NCBI GenBank assembly: GCA_014529385.2
Contig: CM043963.1
Location: 65,979,895 to 66,043,894 of the forward strand
Length of the DNA stretch: 64,000 nt
Direction of reading: 5' to 3'
DNA from: Adiantum capillus-veneris
Lineage: Eukaryota; Streptophyta; Polypodiopsida; Polypodiales; Pteridaceae
The position numbers were made by a program, and so were the translations under genes. The number at the start of each line of letters is the position of its first letter. The first letter of the stretch is position 1. Below are positions 11,650 through 21,785 of this stretch, piece by piece. The notes below the pieces were generated by a model. That model did not search any database and was not told where the DNA came from. It was given only the letters and a program-made list of their open reading frames with translations.

Positions 11650-12708
11650 ATGGCCGCAGCATCCACGTCTAGTTCTTTATCAAAATTTTACCAGATAGAA
11701 AAGCTTCAAGGCAGCAACTACCTTCCATGGAGCCTACGCATCAAGATGATACTGGAGAAAGCAGGTAATTGGGGCGTAACTGATGACTCGGAACCTGACC
11801 CTGCAAAACAACCTGTTGCTCCTGGTGCTCAACCACCGACTGATGCGGAGAAAGCAACATGGAAGAAGAAAGATCTCGAGGCCCGAACTGAGATTGTCCT
11901 GCACCTCGGCGACCGTCAACTTCAACTAGTTCGGACTTTGGAAACTGCGCATGAAATGTGGACGCTACTCAAGACACAGTATCAACAGACGAATGTGGTA
12001 TCACGAGTCTTCCTACACAAGCAGCTGAATGACATTCAGATGGTTAACTATCCTACTACGGAGGCCTTTCTTGAAGCCTGGCAGTCGGCCAACGACCATC
12101 TTCTTATTGCGGGACTGCTCTTACCTGATGAGGTCCAAGTAAATATACTCCTTGCTGCTTTACCTGAAACATGGCAATCGTTTATTTCCCAACATTCTAA
12201 TACACCAAATCTACCATTAACTACCTTGATTGCTCATATAAGGCAGGAGGATCAAATCCGCAATAAGGGAAGGAGCGTTCCAACATCCACGGGCAATCCT
12301 CCAACTGTCCCTCTTGCCATGCTCGCTGGAGGATCTCGATCCCTTCCCCGTTTCCGATCAAGGCAATTCAGCTCACGCCAATCACATCTGGTCAATCCCA
12401 CAAGTCCACAGTCTCGCACATCCTTCTTCTCTCGCTCATCACGCAATTCGATGCAGCCTCAATTCAATCCTTCTCGCTTTCGCAATCCAGTGCAAGCCTC
12501 AACCTCTGCTAACTTTGTCCCAACTTGTACTTATTGTCATCGCCAAGGTCATACAGAGCGGCAATGTCGCACTAAAAGTGTGCTCAGGCTTTGGGAATGG
12601 AGTTTCCAGAATAACTCAGTATTTGTTTATGGGGGGGTGTTGGCAATAAACAAAATACACGTAATCATTATTATATTTAAAGCAGTTACATCACTAAATA
12701 ATGAATAA
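11650..12708 (+). CDS. gag: copia gag polyprotein (UBN2-type gag with zinc knuckle)
   Basis: The product starts MAAASTSSSLSKFYQIEKLQ, a typical copia gag start followed by the NYLPWSLRIKMIL segment. It has the central MWTLLKTQYQQ and LLPDEVQVNILLAALPETW blocks of the UBN2/retrotran_gag family, a serine/arginine-rich linker, and a CCHC knuckle CTYCHRQGHTERQC near residue 300. The role is capsid assembly and RNA packaging in the cytoplasm. The frame runs on into the 3' LTR before stopping. I chose the ATG at 11650 because gag homology begins there; an upstream ATG at 11626 is in frame. Confidence 0.85.
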   Translation: MAAASTSSSLSKFYQIEKLQGSNYLPWSLRIKMILEKAGNWGVTDDSEPDPAKQPVAPGAQPPTDAEKATWKKKDLEARTEIVLHLGDRQLQLVRTLETAHEMWTLLKTQYQQTNVVSRVFLHKQLNDIQMVNYPTTEAFLEAWQSANDHLLIAGLLLPDEVQVNILLAALPETWQSFISQHSNTPNLPLTTLIAHIRQEDQIRNKGRSVPTSTGNPPTVPLAMLAGGSRSLPRFRSRQFSSRQSHLVNPTSPQSRTSFFSRSSRNSMQPQFNPSRFRNPVQASTSANFVPTCTYCHRQGHTERQCRTKSVLRLWEWSFQNNSVFVYGGVLAINKIHVIIIIFKAVTSLNNE

Positions 12709-12927
12709 TCAAAAGGGCGCAACTGAAACGTCAGAGCCCTCACGATGGGTCGTGAGGCTCCTTCTTGTATACAGATTCACGTACACATCAAATACACACA
12801 CAGAACTGTTCGCCTACAACAGAGTCTCTGTCTTCCTATGTTTCTACTCTGATATGATAAGTCTCTGATTCTGTACATTATAAGTGTGATGAATTCTGAA
12901 GATACCTATGTACGGTAGTTGTCTACA
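12638..12927 (+). repeat. 3' LTR of the gag-only copia element
   Basis: 290 bp, preceded by a GGGGGGG purine tract, and followed by the ACATG target duplication. Confidence 0.95.
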
Positions 12928-12929
12928 AC

Positions 12930-13720
12930 ATGAAGGCTCTCCGTGTTTTGGAACTGAACGACATGGAAGCGATTGAGGAGATAACGGGTTGGGAAGGGAC
13001 TCCGAACTTTGCATGGCTGATCTTGGAATTCTTGAAAGGTTTGAGAAGTCTGGGGTCCTTACGTATTGGGCAACTTCCTAAAGAAACTGGAGAAGTTGCA
13101 TCTGTATGGATGTCCTAATCTGAAAGTGCAGAGTGTCGTGGGTACATTGGGGTCGGGGTAGATGTGCCTTGTCGAAACCGGCCATTCCTTGCCACAGCTC
13201 CAGGAACTCTCAGTCTCTTTTAATGACCATTTGGCCGAGGTGGGACAATTGCCTGACGCTTGTCCTGCTCTGAGAAAGTTACTGCCCGGAGCTAAAGCAC
13301 GTCCCCGACCTTAACTCACTACGCAGGTTACTCATTCTTTGATCTTTCGAGCTGCGAAGAGCTGAGGACTGTGGAGGGAAGCTTTTCCTCTCTCGCAGCT
13401 TTAAGAGAGCTGGACTTGAGACACTGCGGCAATCTAGAGAGCATCCCAGATCTAAGCAACTTGCTGAATCCGGTAAAGATAGATACTTGGAAATGTTCTT
13501 CCTTGACGTATAATTTGATCAGAGTAGACGAGCAGCAAGCCGCCTGCAGACAGCTTGAAGTGATGGAGGAGCTTGGCTTATCCAGCTCGTCAGATCAGGA
13601 TAAGCGCGAGACAAGCGATCATGAACTATCGCAAGGCGCCGCCACAGCTAGCGTCATGTCGCTCCTGACAGATGCGCCCTTCTTGGGACGTAAAAATCAA
13701 CATAATCAGCTTGAGTAAGT
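12930..13720 (+). pseudogene. NLR leucine-rich repeats, first block
   Basis: After the copia insertion the host sequence resumes with KALRVLELNDMEAIEEI and FLKGLRSLGSLRIGQLP, which are LRR-type leucines. A second open part carries DLSSCEELRTVEGSF, LAALRELDLRHCGNLESIP and DLSNLLNPVKIDTW, clear plant LRRs of the TIR/RPW8-NLR style (LDLSxCxxL). It ends in VDEQQAACRQLEVMEELG and a polar tail. Frames change inside the block; for example, the LRR around 13330-13345 needs a one-base shift at an ATTCTTTGATC run. This agrees with decay of the gene. Intron borders here are uncertain. Confidence 0.65.
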
Positions 13721-13807
13721 GTTGGATTGTTAATATTTTTGTCAACATGTCCCGCAGTCGATCGTGTATGAGATATATTACCTACTCCAATTACGTGGCG
13801 ATTGCAG

Positions 13808-14105
13808 GGCTGATCCTTTTGTGCATCTGCAAATCCTCTCACTTGAAATGGCCGCCTGCAAGTCTGGAAATGTCAATCGGTGGTTGGATGTAAGCGGTGT
13901 GCCGCTTCTTCAAGTGCTGGAGTTGGCAGGTTTGGAGGGGGTGCGAAAGGTGACCGTCTCGAGTACCCTACACAACTTGCGGAGCTTAAGATTGACAAAT
14001 TTCTCTTCCTTGGAAGAGATCAATGGCCTTGGAGCACATCATTGGCAGCTCTCCCTTATCGAGATAACGAAGTGTCCATTGCTGGTGCTGGTATTAAAGC
14101 CTTAA
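13808..14105 (+). pseudogene. NLR leucine-rich repeats, second block (exon)
   Basis: A good acceptor (CGATTGCAG) precedes a frame reading HLQILSLEMA, VSGVPLLQVLELAGLEGV, TLHNLRSLRLTNFSSLEEI and LSLIEITKCPLL, which are repeated LRR units of about 23-25 residues. The frame closes with TAA at about 14103-14105 unless a GTATTA donor near 14091 is used. It probably belongs to the same NLR locus as 10.0-13.7 kb. Confidence 0.6.
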
Positions 14106-14144
14106 TATACTCAGTGTCATGACATTGTTTTCCATACAATACAT

Positions 14145-14299
14145 AACATCATGAGCTTCTCTACGAGAGGCACCGCATACCTAGCAAGGTACGATCGGCG
14201 GCAGGGGACCACCGGCCCCCCCACCGAGCCTGCGGTCCCCTACCCCCAATCGTACCTAGCTAGATATGCCGTGCCTCCCTCACAGAAGCTCATGATGTT
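14145..14299. repeat. 155-bp imperfect foldback (MITE-like) between LRR exons
   Basis: The left arm begins AACATCATGAGCTTCT and the right arm ends AGAAGCTCATGATGTT. Pairing continues inward through GGCACCGCATACCTAGC, GTACGAT and GGGGACC with a few mismatches, giving arms of about 65 bp around a C-rich loop. No clear target duplication is seen. It lies in the probable intron before the last LRR exon. It could be a MITE or a precursor-like hairpin. Confidence 0.8.
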
Positions 14300-14413
14300 G
14301 AGGTAAGTCAAAATGTGGGATTTATTGTGAGAATCTATCCAAAACTTCTTGTGAATTATGCATTGTCATCATCTTCTGATCAAGTGTTGTTAATTATTCT
14401 ATTGTGTGTGCAG

Positions 14414-14815
14414 GTAAAAATTGTGGATGTAGATGGGAACGGGTTCACTTCATTGACAGATGTGTCGGGTGTGGCTACCCTTACAACCTTGCAAATTCTT
14501 GATTTCAGCGGGTGCACTCCATTGACAGACGTGTCAGGTGTGGATGCCCTTAGAGCTCTGGGATATATGAATTTGAGTGGGTGCACTTCATTGGCAGATG
14601 TGTCGGCTGTGGCTACCCTTACAGGCTTGCGAAGACTTGATTTGAGAGGGTGCACTGCCTTGAGAGAGCTTCCAGACTTGAAGCATCTCCCAATAATATA
14701 CATTGATGAACAATCTTGTGAGACGTTTAATGAAGGCCCATACGAAATGATCTCTAAGGGTTGCTTTTTACCGGTTTTGAGGTATTTTACCCGTTGTTTA
14801 TGGGTGAATATGTGA
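14414..14815 (+). CDS. Terminal NLR exon with three LRRs of the TDVSGVATL type
   Basis: It follows a long pyrimidine-rich stretch and TGTGTGTGCAG, and opens VKIVDVDGNGFTSLTDVSG. Three near-identical 75-nt units (LTDVSGVATLTTLQILDFSGC and two variants) form LRRs, followed by LRELPDLKHLPIIYIDEQSC and a stop at 14813-14815. The cap sequence YIDEQSC echoes the VDEQQAA cap of the first LRR block, hinting at an internal duplication of a repeat-plus-cap module. This exon is intact by itself. Function: ligand/autoinhibitory LRR of an NLR, if expressed. Confidence 0.6.
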   Translation, partial: VKIVDVDGNGFTSLTDVSGVATLTTLQILDFSGCTPLTDVSGVDALRALGYMNLSGCTSLADVSAVATLTGLRRLDLRGCTALRELPDLKHLPIIYIDEQSCETFNEGPYEMISKGCFLPVLRYFTRCLWVNM

Positions 14816-14829
14816 ACTACTCGCCAGAA

Positions 14830-15735
14830 AATACATTGAAGTTAATGCCTCAAATTTTCTTAACAAGTCTTGGAATATTGAAGTGCAAGGGATCCCTGAT
14901 TGGTTTTTTTTGGCTTGCCCAAAGGGCAAAGCCTATAGAGATGCCTTCTCTTTTTGCTGACTAAAATAGAAAAAAAGTCGGGTTGTATTTTCAAGATTTT
15001 TTTGATAGATCTAAAATGTTGATTGGTTTGAAATAAGATAGTGGACACTCATTTAGATGACCAGTGTGTAAATCTAATGATGGACTCGTTTGATTCACTC
15101 TCTTGGTAGTTTGGTAGTGGAGCAATGATGAGTAGTGTGAGTGCTCTCTCTTTCTCTCTTTACTTTTTCTTGTTCTCTTTCTAAACAACGAGAAAAAGTA
15201 TCCATCAGGAGTCCTCTGACTCACCACTTCTCTCTTCTGCTTCAATCGCGACACACGGCCCTTTTGCTAGCTACCAAATTGCAAAGCAGGCAAGAGGCCG
15301 CTAGAGAACACATCCAGGGAGTGCTCAGCATCTTGACGTTGAAGATTGTTCACACCATGTGGAGAGTACGGGCTGATTGTGGCTTCAATATAATTGTTTT
15401 TGCAAGTCTAGACCAGGGTTGACATTGCTCAGGGACTCCGTGAGCCTCCTTAAGTATCATTTGTGATACCTTGACTTCAACAGTCGCTCATCTCCTGATT
15501 GAAGCTACCCCCTTCTTTGTGGTCATGGCAACGACTTTCCTTCACCTTCGTGAGTGTAAATTGCTTCTCTGTAGAGCTCTTCTACTTCTCGATCTTCTAG
15601 CTTGTTGCTCAGTCTCAATTCTCTGCAGGTCTAGCTTTTGATTTCACTGCATAGATCCTCAAGATTCCATGCTTGAGCACAAGGTAAGCTGCACATGCGA
15701 GGATGAGAAGGGCCGGGGTCGGAGTTGCTCCCTAT
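14830..15735. other. No gene recognised
   Basis: Mixed-composition spacer. Short open frames (up to 93 codons) lack domains. The part near 15640-15735 may be the leader of the LTR element that begins at 15736 and reads leftward. Nothing else is supported. Confidence 0.4.
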
Positions 15736-16200
15736 CACTCTGATACCAGTTGTGGGGAGTAGATCCCCGTCCGGGTCTGTGCAAGAAGAAAGTCAAGCCT
15801 ATTAGCTTCGTGTGTATCCTTTATTCTTATGTATACTCCTGCAAGAGTATGTGGGTGCAAGCAACTCTCCTTGCAATAAGCTCTTTGGTTGGTTAGTTGC
15901 TACTACAGTAGTAGGTAGTATATACCATCATGTGTGTTTGGAGGATTTGTTGTGCCTTGCCTGCACTTCTTGCTTTTAGTAAGGACATCAATGGATTTCA
16001 ACACAGTGGCGAGTCAATGTCAAAAGGGGCGTGCTCATCTTCGCAAGCAAAATGCGCAGGCAGGCGTGTGGTTTTGGTTCAACGGTCATGGATGGAAGGC
16101 CTGCTGCTCTGATGGGGCGTTGAGGAAAGGGAAAAGGGTTGAAGCCGACCTAGTTGGCACCACCATAGAGAGGCTATGTGCTTGGTAATTTTGGCAAGCG
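15736..16200 (-). mobile_element. LTR-retroelement fossil: primer-binding site and adjacent LTR
   Basis: CTCTGATACCAGT near 15736-15750 is the reverse complement of a TGGTATCAGAG primer-binding site, and it is followed at once by TGTGGGGAG, the expected inner end of a 5' LTR of a minus-strand copia element. The outer LTR end is not recognised, so 16200 is a rough limit. No coding part survives that I can identify. Old or truncated. Confidence 0.45.
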
Positions 16201-16271
16201 CCTAGTGGAGACAGTAGAGCTGAGTTGAGTGCAATGAAGAGCTCATCAACAAACAAGGTGTGAAGGAGTGG

Positions 16272-16274
<3 letters not shown>

Positions 16275-16331
<57 letters not shown>
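16275..16331. repeat. GA microsatellite
   Basis: About 28 near-perfect GA units. The surrounding open frames on both strands are translations of this repeat. Confidence 0.97.
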
Positions 16332-16336
<5 letters not shown>

Positions 16337-16567
16337 AGGCAACAAAAGTTGTATCATCAATAGTGATGATTGAGTGCGCCAAGGTCATGTGATGTGGAGC
16401 AAGACATCATACCCATGTGCAGGTGGTTTCATCTACTCTCCAACGTGTTGCTAATCTTTTTGGAAGATGATGATGCGTTTTTCCAACAAGTAAATACACA
16501 AGACTAGGTGTTCTTGATGTGGTGATGTCCCATTCCAATGGGTTTTGGTTGTGTTTATAGCAAGCTA

Positions 16568-17060
16568 CGGTAACACAAGAACTTCATAAAAAATTCCCAC
16601 AAGGGAAAGGAGACTCTTTTCCTACCATTATTTCAATATAGAAATGGAAAAGCATAGCGGTTTCTATTTTCCAATCAAGAAAAAAAATGGTTTCATAAAT
16701 TCCATGTTGAAAAAGTTGAGTGTGTTTTCTCTAATGTAAAAATCTACTGGAAATTTTCACCATTTAGAAATGACACATTTTTCTTGGTAGGATTATTATT
16801 TACATGTAAAAATGACACATTTTCAAGAAGGAAAACAACTTGGAAAAGTTCACCATTTGGAAATCTGACTTTTCCAAGATGGAAAAAATGTGGATAAAAG
16901 GATTTCACATGTGGAAATCTTACTTTTTCAAGATGGGAAAAATGTGGATAAGAGATTTTCACATGGGAAAAAGTTCCATGTAGAAATTTTTACAAATTAA
17001 GAATATAGTCCTATGGATATTTCATGTGTAAATTTATTTGGCATTGAGTTTTAACACCTT
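16568..17060. repeat. AT-rich dispersed repeat with TTTCCATGTGGAAA-like motifs
   Basis: Begins near CACAAGAACTTCATAA and contains many half-palindromic TTTCC/GGAAA segments (for example TTTCACATGTGGAAAT and AAGTTCCATGTAGAAA). A similar stretch in opposite orientation lies at about 24970-25565 and ends in TATGAAGTTCTTGTG. It is probably a non-coding dispersed repeat family. The 72-codon minus-strand frame here (HFFHLGKVRFP-type repeats) is a by-product. Confidence 0.45.
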
Positions 17061-17199
17061 AACTAATATATTAGTACTATTGTTTAAACAATATCTACTA
17101 CCATTACATTACAAAAAAAGGGTGTTTCCATCCCTTTGTTGAGTAATTCCACTAAAGAAATGGAATATCACTTTGAGATACCTTTAAAAATGAATCATA

Positions 17200-17355
17200 A
17201 TTTATACCGTGTACTTACATGTACTTGAGAATACACATACTCACGTAATCTAAGTAAAGTAGCTGAATAACATGACTTTGGGGTATCTATCATTAGTAGT
17301 TATTCATTATCCACATCGTGTACTTACATGTACTTGAGAATACACCTACTCGATA
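17200..17355. repeat. Direct repeat around GTGTACTTACATGTACTTGAG
   Basis: Two copies of CGTGTACTTACATGTACTTG followed by AGAATACAC, near 17208 and 17317, separated by about 110 bp of AT-rich DNA. Otherwise no gene. Confidence 0.75.
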
Positions 17356-17411
17356 AACAAGTTAAAGATCGTTATGCATCATTTTAAGTTATGACTAGTA
17401 CGGCTGGCGGG

Positions 17412-17416
<5 letters not shown>

Positions 17417-17469
<53 letters not shown>
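17417..17469. repeat. CT microsatellite
   Basis: About 26 CT units next to the long G run. Confidence 0.97.
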
Positions 17470-17472
<3 letters not shown>

Positions 17473-17529
17473 TGTGTGCTCGGAGGTGCATGAAACACTC
17501 CCAGATGAAGGAGTGCTTGCCACGTGTTG

Positions 17530-17531
<2 letters not shown>

Positions 17532-17586
<55 letters not shown>
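17532..17586. repeat. 55-base poly-G tract
   Basis: An uninterrupted run of 55 G, very unusual in a nuclear genome. It is one of several G or C homopolymers in the window and could be partly a sequencing or assembly artefact. Confidence 0.95.
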
Positions 17587-17587
<1 letters not shown>

Positions 17588-17699
17588 AGGGGCATCCCTC
17601 CCCCTTTTATAGTAGTATACATTGTTTCAGTTGGTTAGAAAACTAAAAATATAGATTTTAAAAGACTCTTCAAATTAAGACACACTTCATGCAGAATGC

Positions 17700-17880
17700 A
17701 GCAGACACCTAACGTAATGATTGAGAAAAAATATCTTAAGTGAAAATACCATAAAAACTTTAGAGATTCAGTGATTGAAAAAGGGGTCTTAAGTGAAAAT
17801 GCCATAAAAATTTTAGAGATTCAATGATTGAAAAAGGGGTCTTAAGTGAAAATTCCATAAACATTTTAGGGATTCAATGT
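17700..17880. repeat. Three-copy 64-bp minisatellite
   Basis: Tandem units built on ATGATTGAAAAAGGGGTCTT, AAGTGAAAATGCCATAAAAA and TTTTAGAGATTCA; the first copy is more diverged. It lies just past the 3' end of the minus-strand multi-exon gene. Confidence 0.85.
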
Positions 17881-17943
17881 AGCAAAACTTTCAGTCTTTC
17901 TCTACTAGAGTTGAGCTCAAATGCTGGAGCGATAAGAAAGCCT

Positions 17944-18832
17944 TCATTTAGGCATTTTGTTGCTAATAACCCAATCTACATAACATTTCAAGAGATCTTC
18001 CGGCTTTATTTTGCTTGTGCACAGTTGAAAGTGCGCCTTGTGTATTGTTTTGAGATCTTTGATTGTTGGCCACAATCGACCATACATATCGTCAACGTCA
18101 TCCACATTCATAGCGCTCATTGCCATCTCCTCCATTTGATCATTGCTTAGTAGGGTGCCAATCACCACCTTAATCAAACAAAAAATAAAAGATTCAAAAC
18201 CTAACCATTCACTTAAAGTGCATGCAAGTAATAAACTCAATTAACATGATCAACATTCACTATTCTTGATCAATAAATCACCTCTTTTTCACAACTATCA
18301 TTGTATCTTGCTAGCTGGTTTATGAATAACCCTACAAGATTTAGTTGCTTTGATAGTGTGCACACATGAAAAATCATGACATTACCAATTACAGTATATT
18401 ATAGAGCAGAAACATTTCATATTATTTCTTTCACTCACAACTAGAGGGGTTTTGCTTTGGAGAGTAGGACAAATTTGGTTGGAGATATCACGTAAGGCCT
18501 ACATATCAAAATACATGTTAATTAATTTATGTTTTTAATGACCAAATTTAGATTTTATCAAGTACATACCTTTCTTCCACCAGAGGATTGTGCTTCATAC
18601 CTCTTTTTCAAAGAATCTTTGTTCTAAAAGCATAAAAAGGACTATGTAAATGGCATAAGTCATACATATGTAAATCCATACATTGTTCACTATACTTATC
18701 CATGTGACCACTACTTACCATAACATTAGCAAGGCTTGATATTTTTTTGGTCTTCCTCTTTCTTGCATGTGCCACATTTTCCTGCTCACCAAAATTTAGT
18801 AAAAGAAATCCTTGTGTATTTACATGTGTAGG

Positions 18833-18885
<53 letters not shown>

Positions 18886-18936
18886 TAGAGAATTAATTGA
18901 GCCTACTAGAACAACTAATTGGAGTTAACTGCAAAT

Positions 18937-18986
<50 letters not shown>

Positions 18987-19250
18987 CCATGCCTTTTATC
19001 CTTATTACTTACAAAGTCAGTGGAATCCTTCTCCAGATTATCCATTTATTGAAGTGGATCATTTTCAGGGCTTGCAGGTATATAGCATTCTTCATTATCG
19101 ACTTGGAAAAGAATTTGATCTTTACTTGCATCATTAGTTGCTTGCTCTTTTAAACCAGTTGGAAGGAAAGGGTCCATTTTGTTCTACAAACATTACAAAG
19201 TCAAATATTCTTTAGTTTATATATTACCATGTGCTACATATACTTAGATT

Positions 19251-19332
<82 letters not shown>

Positions 19333-21480
19333 TTGAATACTAACTTTTTGGCCTACAAATTCATCGTGTGAATTGCTTGTGGCTTTGCATGAGCTCTTTT
19401 TCATGCTTATGTTATTGCTAGCTTCAGAATGAACCATTTGAGGAAGGTAGCCATCCAAGGTAGAGTGATGCTTACCTTGCTTCTCTAAGTTATGTGGGAG
19501 AGACACATAAAGATCCTAATAAAGTGAGTAGAGAAAGTGTTAGATTTAGAGTTGGTAAGAAAATACTAACTCACTTGAGTTTGTACACATGAGAAATGTG
19601 TCAAGAGATCTTCTATAAAAGGTTTGCTTAGATTATTCAAGTCCATAGTTTATATATAAAAGATATTGAAAAAGCATACATTTCAAAATTGTTAGACTAA
19701 GAGATGAAAGACTTACAAGCATCTAGAAACTAGGTCCACACCAAAATGAAATTAAAAAGAGAACTATGTTGAGAATGACCATTAATTAAACTTACACTAG
19801 TAAAATCATTGCACCCAAGAGCATGACCTTCGTGGGTAGTGCATCTTTCGATGGAACCTTTGTTCACAAAATGTTCAGAGACACTTGAGAGGTTGATTGT
19901 AGATATTTGCTATTTACATAAAAGGACAAGTTATGAGTGTATAAATGGGAGATGGGATAAACTTATAACAAAAAAAAACTTGCACTTATTATAAAAAAAT
20001 TGTGGAGGAAAACCTCGTTAACTTTAACGCTAGGATCGTGGTGGCTATCCTTGAAAATGGATTTATCAATAGGAGAGCGAAAAACTTCATAGCCATCATG
20101 TATGTCACCCAACCAGGCATCCTAAATAGAAATTATCAATAGCTTTGTGAAAAGAATATATCTCTATCTCATAAAGCATAAATTTTTAATTTTAAAAGAA
20201 AATACCTCATGTTCATCCTCAATATTAACAACACCTTGCAAAAGGCTTGTATAACATAGTCGTTGAGGATCCTCATCCTTGAGCAATGGTGTGGATCCAT
20301 TTGTTGTATAAGTATTATGCGATGACTTAGGCATTCTCATGGGTAAATCCATTAAGATTGTACTCTATAATGAAAGGTGAGTAAATAGAGAGAAAGATTA
20401 GAAAAAAAAACCAAGAGATAAAGCTATAAATAAAATAAAAACTACTTGAAAATTATAATAATCATGACTCAGTTTTTTTGCCAAGTCATGCGCATAGTAT
20501 TGCCGCCTTTTTGCATCAACCACCAACTTGCCACATTTTCGTATATAGTTTCGATGTTCTAAACCTTTGTGTAGATATCCTCCACTTTCCACTTCATTGG
20601 TGGTATTTCCTTTCCAAATTGTAGATCCTCTATCTCTCCCATATATTTTGATTAATAAAATCAAGAATTTCGTTCGACTTCTCTCGACGGTTTCAAAGAT
20701 TAACGGAGGAGAAATCCGTTTTTTCTTGGCCACAAAACCCTTTGTCAAACCATTTTCGAATTGTCCTAAAGTTTCTATTGAAAGACACCCATGCCGCACT
20801 ATAGTGTTTTTCTAAAAACGTCTTACCGACGGTCGCATACATTCCTCTCACCTTACTAGGATGAAAAACCCTATCGTAGGTGATAGGATATGCATCGGAC
20901 AAAGGGGATGCATTGTTTGATGTGGCCCCATTAGGTTGATGTAGATCTAGTGGGCTTTCTATAGGTTGGAAAAAGTCATCATGAGCTTTACTTAATGAAT
21001 TGATAGATAGATTATTAGAGGGAAGCAAATTCGTCAAAGTGTGATTCTTTGAAAAATCAAGATTGCTACCCTCTAACACACGTTTGCACCAACCTACAAG
21101 AGCATGTCTATGGACAATAGACTTAACACCAATCTCTAACCAACCTTCAATGGTCGTATATAAAAAAAGTTTACCATTAAGCATACTAGACATGATAGGC
21201 TCTATGTATTGAGTGGTGCCACAAAACTTTGTGATGAAATCGGCCACCAAAGCAATATCCCAAGCCATCACATTGGTAGCATCGGCATTGCCTTCTTCAA
21301 AGCTGCAAAAAAAAATCACGGATTCATGTCAAAATTTAGTGCTAAGACACTTTTTTATTGTTGTAAAAAGCACACCATAGTTAATTAAAAACATACCATT
21401 CAACTCCCCCCATTTTGTTTGTACCCTCCATAACAAATTTTCGGCCAATCTCTGCACGAGTCTTTGTGTGTTGTTGTGCA
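17944..21480 (-). CDS. Unrecognised multi-exon gene with D-box-like motif, probably broken
   Basis: At least ten GT-AG exons can be laid out: about 21480-21391, 21302-20446, 20364-20206, 20121-20014, 19909-19796, 19515-19345, 19183-19013, 18781-18719, 18623-18570, 18498-18439, 18331-18282, 18168-17944. A further piece is possible at about 19645-19575. Most have phase-0 borders. The likely N-terminus is MEGTNKMGGVE; the large exon reads MAWDIALVADFITKFC and HRHALVGWCKRVLEG. Later come a basic ARKRKTKK stretch (nuclear signal-like) and SGGRK|ALRDISNQ across a junction, fitting RxxLxxIxN, the extended destruction-box consensus. It ends YVDWVISNKMPK. The large exon has one extra base relative to its phase (frames change near 20740-20820), and TAA lies in frame at 19046-19048, so it may be a pseudogene or contain sequence errors. 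I do not recognise the family. Confidence 0.5.
18838..18882. repeat. GA microsatellite (intronic)
   Basis: About 22 GA units in an intron of the minus-strand multi-exon gene. Confidence 0.95.
18942..18983. repeat. GA microsatellite (intronic)
   Basis: About 21 GA units, 60 bp beyond the previous one. Confidence 0.95.
19251..19328. repeat. GT then GA compound microsatellite (intronic)
   Basis: A GT tract (19251-19276) and a GA tract (19285-19328) joined by CGTGTCACA. Confidence 0.95.
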
Positions 21481-21785
21481 CAATAACTAGTCAACCTTGA
21501 CATTCAGTTTGTCGATATGAAGCATGAGGACTTCCAAGAAATCAGTGAGTAACTTCTAAGTGAAAATTAGCACAAGCACAAACGTCGAAAGCAGAGGGAG
21601 CTTGCCAAATGTTGAGAGTGTGGCCGCAATCATCAAAACGAAGGGATTGAGAAGTCTGGTAGATGAAGGCGTTTGGCAAGGTGAGACGGGGCCTTCCAAG
21701 AGCCCACAATAGTAAAATGTCCTCCGACGCGTCCACAATAGGCCGACGGCATGGGGTCGATTGTGTTACCTATTGGATGGTGTTA

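Larger units (their letters stand above)
11258..12927 (+). mobile_element. Young gag-only Ty1/copia element inserted in the NLR gene
   Basis: Two 290-bp LTRs (11258-11547 and 12638-12927, both TGTTGG...CTACA) differ at only three positions, indicating a recent insertion. A perfect 5-bp target duplication, ACATG, lies at 11253-11257 and 12928-12932. A TGGTATCA primer-binding site (initiator methionine tRNA type) follows the 5' LTR, and a G-rich purine tract precedes the 3' LTR. The 1.09-kb interior holds only a gag gene and no polymerase, so the element is non-autonomous and would rely on a related full copia. As a gag-only element it looks whole. Confidence 0.95.

Noticed and set aside
17391-17622. 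Open frames made of serine/leucine, glycine or proline runs
   Set aside because: They translate CT/GA and poly-G tracts; the same happens at 16086-16388, 21793-22280, 26077-26391 and 29037-29225.
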